Both the position numbers and the translations under genes were made by a program. Positions 18,056-27,485 of a stretch of DNA of 64,000 bases are shown piece by piece; position 1 is the first letter of the stretch, and each line of letters starts with the position of its first letter. The stretch is taken from positions 1-64,000 of the forward strand of contig PHAV01000014.1 in NCBI GenBank assembly GCA_002841765.1, in the 5' to 3' direction. The notes below the pieces were generated by a model that was given only the letters and a program-made list of their open reading frames with translations, did no database searches and was not told the DNA's origin. This DNA comes from Deltaproteobacteria bacterium HGW-Deltaproteobacteria-4. GTDB taxonomy: Bacteria > Desulfobacterota > Desulfuromonadia > Desulfuromonadales > UBA2197.

Positions 18056-18922
18056 ATGCTGAAAAAGATCGGTTTTTTGGGACTGGGAACCGTTGGCAAA
18101 CATATGGCTGCCAACCTGCTAAAGGGACATTATGCGCTGTCGGTTTATGATTCGGATCCGCAAGTCGTTGCCGAGCTGGTCAAACTCGGCGCGACCGCCG
18201 CTGCAACGCCGAAGGACGTGGCGACCGGGAAAGATCTCGTTATCTACATCCGCCCGGAAAAAGAGCGCCTGCGTCCTGACCTCTACGGTACAAACGGTAT
18301 CTTCGCCGGCATTAACCCCGGCACCATCCTCGCCGACATGGGGACGCATTCGCTGGAAAGCACCATGGAAATGGCGGCGGAAGCAGAAAAACACCGGATC
18401 ATGTTCCTTGATGCGCCGATCTGGGGGACCAAGGAGCATGCTGCCAACGGCCTGCTGACGATTCTGGTCGGCGGCGATGCGTCGGTGCTCAGTCGCTGCC
18501 GTGAAGCCCTCTCCATGTTCGGCCTCAACATTATTCCGGTCGGCGGGGTCGGCGACGGCACGCGCATGAAGTTCGTCGTCAATCTGGTGCAGGCGGAGTT
18601 GATGCAGGCATTGGCCGAAGGATTGGTCTTCGGTGAAAAACTCGGGCTCGGCTCCAGCAAGGTTCTTGAGGTGCTTGAATCGGGCGGCGTCGGCTCCCCC
18701 CTCTTCAATTCCAAGGGACGGAGCATTGCCCGCGGCGATTTCACCCGCAACCTGGCCCTCAAGTACGTGCACGAACAACTTGAACTCGTCCTCGAAGCGG
18801 CGAAAAAGGCCGACCTGAAGCTTCCCGGCGGGGAGTGCGCTTGCAACCTCTACGCGCAGGCCGACCAGGATGGCCGCGGCGAAGAGGACTACTCGGCGGT
18901 GATCAAGGTCCTGCGCAAGTAG
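18056..18922 (+). CDS. NAD(P)-dependent beta-hydroxyacid dehydrogenase (HIBADH family)
   Basis: A 288-residue protein with an N-terminal Rossmann motif GFLGLGTVGKHMA (residues 6-18), the DAPIWGTKEHA substrate segment in the place of the family DAPVSGG, and the catalytic Lys in VGDGTRMKFVVNL (about residue 170). The family includes 3-hydroxyisobutyrate, tartronate-semialdehyde and glyoxylate/succinic semialdehyde reductases; the replaced SGG motif makes the exact substrate unclear. GGAG lies 8 bases before the ATG. It is a single-gene unit ending at a strong terminator. Confidence 0.83.
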   Translation: MLKKIGFLGLGTVGKHMAANLLKGHYALSVYDSDPQVVAELVKLGATAAATPKDVATGKDLVIYIRPEKERLRPDLYGTNGIFAGINPGTILADMGTHSLESTMEMAAEAEKHRIMFLDAPIWGTKEHAANGLLTILVGGDASVLSRCREALSMFGLNIIPVGGVGDGTRMKFVVNLVQAELMQALAEGLVFGEKLGLGSSKVLEVLESGGVGSPLFNSKGRSIARGDFTRNLALKYVHEQLELVLEAAKKADLKLPGGECACNLYAQADQDGRGEEDYSAVIKVLRK

Positions 18923-18946
18923 GATTGCACAAAAGAAGCAAGACGC

Positions 18947-18984
18947 AAAAGGGCGGCCAGTGATGGCCGCCCTTTTCTTTTTTC
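18947..18984. terminator. Bidirectional intrinsic terminator
   Basis: A perfect 13-bp stem AAAAGGGCGGCCA/TGGCCGCCCTTTT with a 4-base loop, T-rich on the right (CTTTTTT) and A-rich on the left. It serves the dehydrogenase gene and probably the convergent hflC. Confidence 0.88.
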
Positions 18985-19008
18985 AAGCAAACTCGCAGAG
19001 GGAGTTCT

Positions 19009-19938
19009 TCAACGCGGATTTTGCAGGTAGCGGTAAAACTCGGAATCGGTAGAGATGACCAGGCGGGCATTCTCCTTGATCGCCTTGCGGTACGATTCGA
19101 GGGTACGGATAAAGGCGTAGAAATCCGCATCCTTGTTGTAGGCGGCGGCGTAGATCGCCGCGGCCTCGGCATCAGCGCGGCCGCGGATCTGCACCGACTC
19201 GCGATAAGCGTCGGACTCGATGCGCTTGAGCTCCTTCTGCATCTGCCCGAGGATATTCGCCTTCTCCCCTTCCCCTTCGGAACGGAACTGGGAAGCTACC
19301 TTCTTGCGCTCCGAGATCATCCGGTCATAGACGCGCAAACGCACCTGTTCGACATAGTTGATCCGCTTGATCTGTACATCGATCAGTTCGATGCCGTATT
19401 CAGGGATGTTCTTGCGCGCCTCGGCGAGGATGCTGGCAAGGATCTCTTCCCGTCCTGCCAGATTCTCAGTCGTGATCTGCTGTCCTTCGAAGTCGAGAAC
19501 TTCGACGCTCCCCTCCGGGGCCTTGTAGTCCTTGCCACGCACCAACTCCACCAAAAGCTGGCTGGAAACAGCATCACGCACCACCGAATCGAGAATATCG
19601 TCGAGGCGGCTCTGTGCCCCCACTTGGGTAGCAACGGTGGTGTAGAAAAGGAGCGGATCGACAATACGCCAGCGGGCGGTGGTATCGACCCAGATATAAC
19701 GTTTGTCCTTGGTCGGGATCTGGTTGGGGTCGCCGTCCCACTTGAGGATCTTGCGGTCGAAGCGGCGAACATCCTGCACTAAGGGCGTTTTGATGTGCAG
19801 TCCGGCGTACTTGACAGCGCCGACCGGTTTGCCGAACTGCGTGACGATCGCCTGCTCCCCTTCCGCAACAACGAAGAGTGAGCCCTTGCCGAGCAGAACG
19901 AGAAGGACGACAACGATGATCAAAAGTTGTTTTTTCAT
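19009..19938 (-). CDS. hflC: HflC, membrane protease modulator
   Basis: A 309-residue SPFH/prohibitin-family protein: one N-terminal membrane span (about residues 5-22), EGEQAIVTQFGKPVG at the start of the band-7 domain and a long alpha-helical segment (AEARKNIPEYGIELIDVQIKRINY). With HflK it forms a large periplasm-facing ring around FtsH and limits its proteolysis of membrane proteins. The start overlaps the hflK stop in TAATG, so the two are translationally coupled. Confidence 0.93.
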   Translation of the reverse strand: MKKQLLIIVVVLLVLLGKGSLFVVAEGEQAIVTQFGKPVGAVKYAGLHIKTPLVQDVRRFDRKILKWDGDPNQIPTKDKRYIWVDTTARWRIVDPLLFYTTVATQVGAQSRLDDILDSVVRDAVSSQLLVELVRGKDYKAPEGSVEVLDFEGQQITTENLAGREEILASILAEARKNIPEYGIELIDVQIKRINYVEQVRLRVYDRMISERKKVASQFRSEGEGEKANILGQMQKELKRIESDAYRESVQIRGRADAEAAAIYAAAYNKDADFYAFIRTLESYRKAIKENARLVISTDSEFYRYLQNPR

Positions 19939-20960
19939 TATTTCCCCCCCTCTTTCGAACTGCGCAGCGGCAGCAGCGGCAGTGCCCCCGCCCCTTTACT
20001 GTCCATGATGTAGATCTCTTCCATACGGGGCAGAACCTCTTCGAGGGTCTCCAGATACAGGCGTTCACGGGTAACCTTCGGCGCCTTGCGATATTCTGCA
20101 TAAAGGGAAAGGAAACGCGCTGTCTCACCTTTGGCCTGATTGAGCCGCTCCAGTGCATAGCCCTCGGCTTCGAGGATAGCGCTCTTGGCGACGCCGCTCG
20201 CCTTGGGGACTTCGCGGTTATACTGTTCACGGGCCTGGAAGATCAGGCTTTCCTTTTCCTGCTCGGCCTCGTTGACCTCGTTAAAGGCGGTCTTCACCGA
20301 TTCCGGAGGATTGACGTCCTGAAACTTGACGGTAACGATGCGCACGCCGATGTCGTATGCATTGAGGATCGTTTGCAGATCCTTTTCAATGGCGGTGGCG
20401 AGAAGGGCCCGTTCGGTGGTGAGGACCTCGGTGACATTGGAGTTGCCGACCGCCTTGCGCACCGCCGCTTCGGCAACATCGCGGATCGTCGAACGCGGAT
20501 CCTTGATGTGGAAGAGATACTTGAAGGCATCGGCAATCTGGTACTGGACGATCCACTCCAGATCACTGACGTTGAGGTCGCCGGTCAGAGTCAATGATTC
20601 CTCACTCAGCCCCGCCTTGGTGTAGGTGGTGCGTTCGCCCGGCTGCACCGTGCGAAAACCGAACTCCTCCTTCATAACTCGCCCGGTCTTGACCAGATAG
20701 ACCGAATCGATGCCAAAGGGGAGCTTGAAGTGCAATCCCGGCTGCGCAAAGTCGGTGTAGCGCCCGAAACGGAGCACAACCCCGGTCTCCTCAGTGCCGA
20801 CCTGATAAAAACTGCCACTGACCACCCAGGCAACAAGTAAAGCGGCGGCGATACTGGAGAGCATCTTCAGCGGTGCTTTCTGCCCCTTGAAACGGGAAAG
20901 AAATTCGTTGATCTTCTGCTGGAGGGGATCAACATTTCCTCCTCCTTGCCAGTTCGTCAT
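19938..20960 (-). CDS. hflK: HflK, membrane protease modulator
   Basis: The ATG at 20960 has AAGGGAG 5 bases upstream; earlier starts do not. A 340-residue protein: Gly-rich cytosolic N-terminus (WQGGGNVDPLQQKINEFL), a single span (about residues 39-56, IAAALLVAWVVSGSFY), then the band-7 domain beginning EETGVVLRFGRYT and TVKFQDVNPPESVKTAFNEV, the family signature. Partner of HflC in the FtsH-associated ring. First gene of a two-gene operon. Confidence 0.93.
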   Translation of the reverse strand: MTNWQGGGNVDPLQQKINEFLSRFKGQKAPLKMLSSIAAALLVAWVVSGSFYQVGTEETGVVLRFGRYTDFAQPGLHFKLPFGIDSVYLVKTGRVMKEEFGFRTVQPGERTTYTKAGLSEESLTLTGDLNVSDLEWIVQYQIADAFKYLFHIKDPRSTIRDVAEAAVRKAVGNSNVTEVLTTERALLATAIEKDLQTILNAYDIGVRIVTVKFQDVNPPESVKTAFNEVNEAEQEKESLIFQAREQYNREVPKASGVAKSAILEAEGYALERLNQAKGETARFLSLYAEYRKAPKVTRERLYLETLEEVLPRMEEIYIMDSKGAGALPLLPLRSSKEGGK

Positions 20961-21095
20961 AGTTACTCCCTTTGATTGCGGCACACGCCGGCCTGGTTGC
21001 CGGGTGGCATTTCAGGGGGCAAGCCTAACATAGCAGGGCGCCAGTCGGGAGCGAAATCGGACGAAAAGCGACGGATTGCAGAACGAAAGATGCAA

Positions 21096-22238
21096 TCAAA
21101 AGTTCGTCAACTCCACATCGTCCGTCGCGATCCGCTCGCAGCGCTGCCCGAGCTTCTTTTCAATCATCTGGAAATGTTCGAATTCCTCCGGCGCCAGGAG
21201 GGTGATCGCCAGGCCGGCAAGATGAGCGCGGCCGGTGCGACCGATGCGGTGTGTGTAATCGCTGGCGGCACGGGGAAGTTCGTAGTTGACAACATAGGGG
21301 AGACCTTCGATGTCGATACCGCGGGAAGCGAGATCGGTCGCCACCAGGACGCGCACTTTTCCCTCTTTGAAGTCGGCGAGTGCCTTGCTTCGCGCCCCCT
21401 GGGTGCGATCACCATGGAAGGCCTCGGCGCTGATGCCATGATCGGCCAGCTTCTTGGCGACATTGTCGGCGCGCTTCTTGGTGGAGACAAAGACCAGCAC
21501 CTGCGGCCATCCCCCCTTTTTGAGGAGATAGCGCAACAGCGGCCCCTTGCGCGCGGCGCTGACAACATAAATCTTTTGACTGATCTGACCGCTGGCACTG
21601 CTGCTGGTGCCGAGGTCGATACGCAGGGGATCACGCAGCAGCGGCGCCGCGAGAGCCTGGAGGTAGTCGCCGGTCGTGGCGGCAAAGAGGAGATTCTGGC
21701 GCTGCGGCGGCAGCAGGGCAAGGATCCTGCCCAGTTCCTCGGTAAAGCCGAGATCGAGGAGACGGTCGGCTTCATCGAGGACCAGAGTCTCAACGGTTGA
21801 CAGCTGCAGAGCATTCTTGTCGAGGAGATCGAGGAGACGGCCGGGGGTGGCGATGAGGAGATCGACCCCGTTGACCGCCGTCATCTGCGGATTGATGGGA
21901 ACGCCGCCGTAGACGGCACGGATCTTCAGCCGGGTCGGGAGATAGTTGCTGATGGTCTGGGCAAAGTCGGCGATCTGCATCGCCAGCTCCCGGGTCGGCA
22001 CCAGGACAAGGATTTTCAGGGTGCGGCGTTCCGGCGCCGGCGATTCCTGCAAACGTTGCAGCAGCGGCAGAATGAAGCTCGCGGTCTTCCCCGAACCGGT
22101 GCGGGCAAGGGCGAGGAGATCCCGGCCGGCAAGGATGGCGGGAATCGCCTGGGTCTGAATGAGGAACGGCACAAGAAACTGCCGGGCTGTGACCGCCGCA
22201 AGCAGGGACGGCGATAAACCGAGGGAGGAAAATGACAT
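21096..22238 (-). CDS. rhlE: DEAD-box RNA helicase, RhlE-like, with an altered SAT motif
   Basis: The ATG at 22238 follows AGGAGA. 380 residues with the Q-motif region, motif I ARTGSGKT, PTREL, motif II LDEAD, motif V RGIDIEG and motif VI HRIGRTGR. Motif III, normally SAT in LLFSAT, reads LLFAATTGD, so the first Ser is Ala. In other DEAD-box proteins SAT changes uncouple ATP hydrolysis from unwinding. The C-terminus stops soon after the helicase core with no basic tail, short for RhlE. It lies 57 bases downstream of dbpA on the same strand, probably one transcript. Confidence 0.85.
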   Translation of the reverse strand: MSFSSLGLSPSLLAAVTARQFLVPFLIQTQAIPAILAGRDLLALARTGSGKTASFILPLLQRLQESPAPERRTLKILVLVPTRELAMQIADFAQTISNYLPTRLKIRAVYGGVPINPQMTAVNGVDLLIATPGRLLDLLDKNALQLSTVETLVLDEADRLLDLGFTEELGRILALLPPQRQNLLFAATTGDYLQALAAPLLRDPLRIDLGTSSSASGQISQKIYVVSAARKGPLLRYLLKKGGWPQVLVFVSTKKRADNVAKKLADHGISAEAFHGDRTQGARSKALADFKEGKVRVLVATDLASRGIDIEGLPYVVNYELPRAASDYTHRIGRTGRAHLAGLAITLLAPEEFEHFQMIEKKLGQRCERIATDDVELTNF

Positions 22239-22295
22239 GCAATCTCCTGAAGTGCGATTAACCTGCAAAACAATTAAAAAGTGAAGGATCTGCAG

Positions 22296-23675
22296 CTAAA
22301 ATCTGCGGATCTTGAAAAAACGCCCCTTGATCTTGTGCGCGCTCAGGCGGGCCATGGCGAGATTGGCACTGGCCATGCGAATCGCCACATAGGTGTGGAA
22401 ATCGAAGACATCGATCTTGCCGACCTCACTGCCGGGGATCCCCATCTCGCCGGTGAGGGCGCCGAGGATATCACCGGGGCGCACCTTGTTCTTGCGGCCG
22501 CCGTCGATGCAGAGAGTGACCATCGGCGCTTTCAGCGGCGCTGCTGACGGCATGGACAACGACTCCAGCTCGGCGCGGGGCACCGTCGTACCGAGATAAT
22601 CTTCGATCGCGGCGATCCGCCGGTTTTCGGCCACCGTCACCAGACTCAGGGCCAGCCCTTCCTCCCCAGCGCGGCCGGTACGACCGATGCGGTGGATATG
22701 GATCTCCGGGTCGCGGGTGAGTTCAAAATTGATCACCGCGGTCAGCTCCTTGATATCGATGCCGCGCGCCGCGACATCGGTGGCAACGAGAATGGAGACG
22801 CTTTTGTTGGCGAAGCGGGCCAGCACCTGGTCACGCTCGCGCTGCTCCAGGTCGCCATGGATCGCCAGGGCAGAGAAGTTCCGTTCCGTCAAGGCATCGG
22901 CGACCTCCTGGCACTCCTTGCGGGTATTGCAGAAGACCAGGGTCGATTCCGGGCGGTAATGGCCGATGATCCGGGCCAGGGCCGCGATCCGCTCGTCCTT
23001 CTCGACGAGATAGAAGAGCTGCTTGATCTGGGCGCCGTCGTGGATCGCCTCGACCTGCACGGTTACCGGCTGATGCTGCACCGTCGCACTCATGGCGGCA
23101 ATCGATTCGGGGTAGGTCGCCGAAAAGAGGAGGGTCTGGCGGTTGGTCGGGGCGGCGGCGACGATGGCAGCGAGCTCTTCCTGAAAACCCATGTCGAGCA
23201 TGCGATCCGCTTCATCGAGGACCAGCATCCGCAGTGATTTAAGATGAAGACTGCCGCGGCGCAGGTGGTCAAGGATGCGGCCGGGGGTGCCGACAACGAT
23301 ATGGACGCCGTGTTCAAGGGAGCCGAGCTGCGGTCCGAAGGGGACGCCGCCGCAGAGAGTGAGGATCTTGATGTTGTCGGTAAAGCGGGCAAGCCGGCGC
23401 AGCTCCTTGCTCACCTGATCGGCAAGTTCGCGGGTCGGGCAAAGGACCAGTCCCTGAACGCTGAAGGTCGTCACTACCAGCCGCTCCAGGAGACCGATGC
23501 CGAAGGCGGCGGTCTTGCCGCTGCCGGTCTTGGCCTGGGCGATGACGTCGGTTCCGGCCAGAATCAGCGGCAGGCTCTGCGCCTGAATCGGCGTCATTGC
23601 GCTGTAGCCGAGGGAATCAAGGTTCTGCAGCAGGGGACTCTTGAGCGGCAGGGTGGCAAAGGCAGTCGGGATCAT
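22296..23675 (-). CDS. dbpA: ATP-dependent RNA helicase DbpA
   Basis: A 459-residue DEAD-box helicase: motif I AKTGSGKT, PTREL, LDEAD at II, SAT in LLFSATYP, RGIDIKE and HRIGRTGRAG. The C-terminal 75 residues (from RPGDILGALTGEMGIPGSEVG to FFKIRRF) form the DbpA-specific RNA-binding domain, which in E. coli recognises helix 92 of 23S rRNA during 50S assembly. Length matches E. coli DbpA (457). Its start overlaps the stop of the upstream penicillin-binding protein gene by 4 bases. Confidence 0.93.
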   Translation of the reverse strand: MIPTAFATLPLKSPLLQNLDSLGYSAMTPIQAQSLPLILAGTDVIAQAKTGSGKTAAFGIGLLERLVVTTFSVQGLVLCPTRELADQVSKELRRLARFTDNIKILTLCGGVPFGPQLGSLEHGVHIVVGTPGRILDHLRRGSLHLKSLRMLVLDEADRMLDMGFQEELAAIVAAAPTNRQTLLFSATYPESIAAMSATVQHQPVTVQVEAIHDGAQIKQLFYLVEKDERIAALARIIGHYRPESTLVFCNTRKECQEVADALTERNFSALAIHGDLEQRERDQVLARFANKSVSILVATDVAARGIDIKELTAVINFELTRDPEIHIHRIGRTGRAGEEGLALSLVTVAENRRIAAIEDYLGTTVPRAELESLSMPSAAPLKAPMVTLCIDGGRKNKVRPGDILGALTGEMGIPGSEVGKIDVFDFHTYVAIRMASANLAMARLSAHKIKGRFFKIRRF

Positions 23676-25732
23676 GGCTCGCTCTTTTTATGGGGGGAAA
23701 ACAGCTTCAGGAGATTGTCCCAGGAGGATTCTCCGGCGGACTCTTCGCTCTCCGGCACCACCAGGGCATCCGGGTCAACCGGCGGCAGGGGCGGCAGCGG
23801 ATCACCGCCATGGTCGGGACAAAGGAGGGTCGGTTCGGTGCCGGCGAGGTAAAGTTCGTCGTGCGTCTTGGGGCAGTCAATCGTAGCGATGTAGCCGGTG
23901 GTCGGGTCGATATTGACACTGACGACGCTATCCGGCACAGCAAAGTCGACAACCTCTTTGCCGGCCAGGGCCGGACGCATGAAGCCCTCCCAGATCGGCG
24001 CGCAGATCGCCCCGCCGGTAAAGCCCTTGCCGCCCGGTTTCGGCTGGTCATAACCGACCCAGACACCGGTGACAAGCTGCGGGGTATAACCGATGAACCA
24101 GGCATCGCGATAATCATCGGTGGTGCCGGTCTTCCCGGCCGCCGGGCGCTGCCGGCTGAAGTTCGCCAGGGACTTGGCGGTGCCGTAGCTCAGGACATCC
24201 TGCAGCATGCTGGTGGTGACATAAGCCACCGCCGGGTCGATGACCGGGGCCAGGATCGGGGCAAACTCCGTCACCTCATTGCGCTGCCGGTCGACGATGC
24301 GGAGGATGGTCCGGACATCAGGACGCAGGCCGCTGTTGGCCAGAGGGGCGTAGGCCTGCACCAGCTCGACCAGGGTGACCTCTTCGGTGCCGAGAGCGAG
24401 AGAAAGGTCGTGCCGGGCGCGCAGCGGCAAACCGAGTTGACTGGCAAAGTTGACAAAGGTCGGCACGCCGATGGCTTCAAGGAGCTTGACGGTGATGACA
24501 TTATTGGAGTGGGCCAGGGCCTGCCGCAGCGGCAGAGAACCAAAGACTTCATTGCCATAGTTGCGCGGCGTCCAGCTGCCCCCCTCGCCCCGCGAATAGG
24601 CCACCGGAGTATCATCCCAGATGTCGGAGGCGCTATAGCCTGCTTCCAGAGCCGCGGCAAAGATCAGCGGCTTGATCGCCGAACCGGGCTGACGCTTGGC
24701 AAAGAAGGCGCGGTTATAGCTGCTTTTGGCGAAATCAACGCCCCCCACCGCCGCCAGAACATTGCCGGTGGCAGGATCGAGACTGACGATTGCCCCCTGC
24801 AACCCGGGATCGCGCCCCTGCATCTTCTCGCGCAACGTCTTCTCCGCCAGCTGCTGCAGATCGAGATCGAGGGCGGCGGTGATCTCCATCCCTCCTGCTT
24901 CGATGACCTGCGCGCCGTAGCGCTCGATCAGTTTGCTGCGAATATGATTGAGGTAATAAGGCGCCTGACCGCGCGGGGTGACGGTCACCTGCTGGGCGCG
25001 CAGCTGCTGCTGCTTCTGCACCGTGATGATTTCGAGATCCGCCATGCGCTTGAGGACGACATCACGACGGCCGTTGACACTGGCGGCCTCCCCGGCGGGA
25101 TTGTAGCGACCGGGATTCTTCGGCACTCCGGCAAGGAGGGCACATTCGGCGTCGTTCAACTCCTCGGGATTCTTGTCGAAATAGAGACGGGCCGCAGCGG
25201 CAATCCCCCAGGCGCCATTGCCGTAATAGATTTCATTGAAGTACATCTCCAAAATCTGCGCCTTGCTGTACTTCTTTTCATACTCCACCGCCATGAAGCC
25301 TTCTTTGACCTTGCGGTCGATGGTCTTCTCGCCGGTGAGGTAGCGGTTCTTGATCAGCTGCTGGGTGATCGTTGACCCCCCTTCAGCGAGATTGCGATTG
25401 ATCACATCCTTGACCAGCGCCCGGGCGATGCCGCGGACATCGATGCCGCCATGCTCGTAGAAACGGGTGTCCTCCACCGCCACCACCGCCTGCTGCAGAA
25501 AGAGAGGGATACGCTGCAGAGGCGTCCAGTAGCGCTGCTCCGGCAGCAGCCGACCGACAAAACGACCGCGTTGGTCGAAGACCTTGATCGAGCGGTAATC
25601 CGGTGCCAGCAGGGGATAAGTGACAAAATCGTCCGCGGCTTGCGCCATCGGAACGAGGAGCAGAGCGGCGAGGAGGAGAAGCAGGGAGGATGCCAGAACT
25701 TTTCTGTACAGCGGGACCAAAGCAGAGAACAA
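23672..25732 (-). CDS. Class A penicillin-binding protein (PBP1A family)
   Basis: A 686-residue bifunctional cell-wall enzyme. One N-terminal membrane anchor (about residues 12-33), then the glycosyltransferase 51 domain with AVEDTRFYEHGGID and GGSTITQQLIKN, and the transpeptidase domain with the serine motif PGSAIKP, HSNN and KTGTTDDYRDAW. Shorter than E. coli PBP1A (850) because the inserted OB region is small; the C-terminal tail is Pro/Asp-rich. The likely start is TTG at 25732, 11 bases after AAGGAG. First gene of a run with dbpA and rhlE; the helicases have no obvious functional tie to wall synthesis. Confidence 0.9.
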   Translation of the reverse strand: MFSALVPLYRKVLASSLLLLLAALLLVPMAQAADDFVTYPLLAPDYRSIKVFDQRGRFVGRLLPEQRYWTPLQRIPLFLQQAVVAVEDTRFYEHGGIDVRGIARALVKDVINRNLAEGGSTITQQLIKNRYLTGEKTIDRKVKEGFMAVEYEKKYSKAQILEMYFNEIYYGNGAWGIAAAARLYFDKNPEELNDAECALLAGVPKNPGRYNPAGEAASVNGRRDVVLKRMADLEIITVQKQQQLRAQQVTVTPRGQAPYYLNHIRSKLIERYGAQVIEAGGMEITAALDLDLQQLAEKTLREKMQGRDPGLQGAIVSLDPATGNVLAAVGGVDFAKSSYNRAFFAKRQPGSAIKPLIFAAALEAGYSASDIWDDTPVAYSRGEGGSWTPRNYGNEVFGSLPLRQALAHSNNVITVKLLEAIGVPTFVNFASQLGLPLRARHDLSLALGTEEVTLVELVQAYAPLANSGLRPDVRTILRIVDRQRNEVTEFAPILAPVIDPAVAYVTTSMLQDVLSYGTAKSLANFSRQRPAAGKTGTTDDYRDAWFIGYTPQLVTGVWVGYDQPKPGGKGFTGGAICAPIWEGFMRPALAGKEVVDFAVPDSVVSVNIDPTTGYIATIDCPKTHDELYLAGTEPTLLCPDHGGDPLPPLPPVDPDALVVPESEESAGESSWDNLLKLFSPHKKSEP

Positions 25733-25882
25733 GACGCTGGTGACTCCTTCAAATGGTGGGGGAACGATGGTTGGCCGGGATCACCGGACGTTGCAGGATA
25801 TAGCTAATGACGCGTCAGAACAAAGAAATTTTTTCTCATAGAAGAGTAGCAGGAATTGTGAGCGCCGATTGGCTCGAAAATC

Positions 25883-26008
25883 ATTTAGCACACGGATTTA
25901 ACGGATTAGACGGATTTTCACGGATTAAACACTGACAAAAGTTACAGGCCAGGGTTATCAGCATTCAGCCGCTTGCCCTCGATTAATCCGTCTTTATCTC
26001 ACAACCTT
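25883..26008. repeat. Dispersed inverted-repeat element, ACGGATTA family, copy 1
   Basis: Runs of CACGGATT/ACGGATTA units on the left and GATTAATCCGTC on the right, with the internal segment AGCCGCTTGCCCTCGATT. It shares ends and internal segment with 63566-63710, so the two are copies of one element. It has no reading frame and ends at the marC stop codon. Confidence 0.75.
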
Positions 26009-26010
26009 TA

Positions 26011-26643
26011 TCAACTATTTAAATGCAGCAGCCAGGCCTTCAGCCCCTGCATGATCATTTCAACGGAAATTGTCCCGATCACCAGCGCCGTCACCCGCCC
26101 CATGATCTCGATATAGCGCTCGATCAGTTTGGCGTTGTGCGGCCGGACCACGTCATGAAGCCGTTTCAGCAGCAACAGGGTCGTCACGGTGATCACCATG
26201 GCGAGAATAATAGCGATGACCGCCCAGAGCGTCGGCAGACGGCTACCGGCCAGGATACTGGCGCTGACGGTACTCGGGCCGATCATCACCGGCATGGCGA
26301 TCGCTCCGGCAATATGCTCCGGCTTGCCGCGCATCTTGCGAATCGCTTCAGGACCGGTGAACATGAACTGGATACCGATGAGGAGAAAGATGATACCGCC
26401 GAAGATCTGAAAAGACGCAAAACGAACCTGGAGGACGTGAGTAAAGAGGGCGTCACCTACCAGAGCGACACAGATGAAGACGGCGGTGCTGATGAGTCCG
26501 GCCCGAATCATCACCTGCGAAAAGGCCCGGTTATCAAGTTCCTGAATCAGATCAACAAGGTAGATAATCAGCAGAAACGGGTTGAGCAGCATCAAGAGCA
26601 ACAACACCGAGCTCATAAAATTCTGTAAGACCACGGCAGTCAT
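26011..26643 (-). CDS. marC: MarC family inner-membrane protein
   Basis: 210 residues from the ATG at 26643, which overlaps the ablB stop (ATGA). Six hydrophobic segments in the MarC/NAAT pattern, with LLLNPFLLIIYL near the start and the conserved GPSTVSA in the middle. The family was once linked to multiple antibiotic resistance, later disputed; some archaeal relatives carry neutral amino acids. There is no Shine-Dalgarno sequence of its own, so translation is probably coupled to ablB. The position suggests a link to beta-lysine osmolyte handling, which is an inference. Confidence 0.85.
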   Translation of the reverse strand: MTAVVLQNFMSSVLLLLMLLNPFLLIIYLVDLIQELDNRAFSQVMIRAGLISTAVFICVALVGDALFTHVLQVRFASFQIFGGIIFLLIGIQFMFTGPEAIRKMRGKPEHIAGAIAMPVMIGPSTVSASILAGSRLPTLWAVIAIILAMVITVTTLLLLKRLHDVVRPHNAKLIERYIEIMGRVTALVIGTISVEMIMQGLKAWLLHLNS

Positions 26644-27485
26644 GGAAGGAGGCTCTTGTGCCACACATTCATGCTCTCCAGGGTGCCGGAGATCTGGGTG
26701 TTGTGGGTGAGGGTGCCGCTGTAGGTATAGCCGTTGCGGGCAAAGGTAATATTCATGCCGGGCGAATAGGAGCGGGCAATGGTGTAAGCGGTTTTGATGC
26801 CGCATTGCGCTGCGGCTGCTTCCGCCTGCGCCAGGAGATAGTTGGCGAGCCCACGGCCTTGACAGTCGGGCCGGGTGGCAAAGTCGGTCATCTCCGCATT
26901 CTCTCCCTTGCGGTCCATCTCCGCCGAAGTCAGGGCGATGAGCTCAGATCCTTCCCAGATGCCGAAGTAGATGACATCCTCCGCCATGGTCTGGCGCAGA
27001 TAGGCTTCGTCATGGATCGGAAAAGGATAAGTGGCAAAGACCTGGCGGTAAAGGGCCGCCATCGGCGGCGTATCGGTGGGCAGCATCTGCCGGCAGCGCA
27101 GGGCCGCGTCAAGGGGTTGATGGCCGCCGCCGAGCGTCGCCTTTTGGCGGGCGAGATCCAAAGCCTCGGCAACGCTCGCGGGGCGCTTCTCCTCCTGCCG
27201 CTCCGGAGAAAAATATTTCCCGAGGAAGAGGGCGGACTCCTGTCCCCGGAAAAAATTCGGAATCGACGCTTCGACAGTGTAGCCATCGGCGAGAAAGGTG
27301 TCTTCGGCGGCCGCCGGAATCTTGGCGAAGATCTTTGAATAGCCCCGGTCGCCGGCGAGCGCGCGAAGATGCGGGATGATCCCCTGCAAATCCGCCGTTG
27401 CCAGGTGCATCAGATAGACCCGGTCACTATGTTTGCCGTGCTGGATCTTCGACTGGCCAAAAGTTGTCAGAGTATCAATCATCAC
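26640..27485 (-). CDS. ablB: Beta-lysine N-acetyltransferase AblB
   Basis: A 281-residue GNAT enzyme matching AblB, which acetylates beta-lysine to the compatible solute N-epsilon-acetyl-beta-lysine. The N-terminal half contains [16 protein letters not shown], and the acetyl-CoA site is in [22 protein letters not shown] (about residues 205-226). It overlaps ablA by 11 bases and marC by 4. GTG at 27485 or the ATG three bases later could be the start. Confidence 0.9.
   Translation of the reverse strand: MMIDTLTTFGQSKIQHGKHSDRVYLMHLATADLQGIIPHLRALAGDRGYSKIFAKIPAAAEDTFLADGYTVEASIPNFFRGQESALFLGKYFSPERQEEKRPASVAEALDLARQKATLGGGHQPLDAALRCRQMLPTDTPPMAALYRQVFATYPFPIHDEAYLRQTMAEDVIYFGIWEGSELIALTSAEMDRKGENAEMTDFATRPDCQGRGLANYLLAQAEAAAAQCGIKTAYTIARSYSPGMNITFARNGYTYSGTLTHNTQISGTLESMNVWHKSLLP

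Noticed and set aside
23690-25375. 561-codon plus-strand ORF opposite the penicillin-binding protein
   Set aside because: The minus-strand protein has all transglycosylase and transpeptidase motifs; the plus ORF is antisense.
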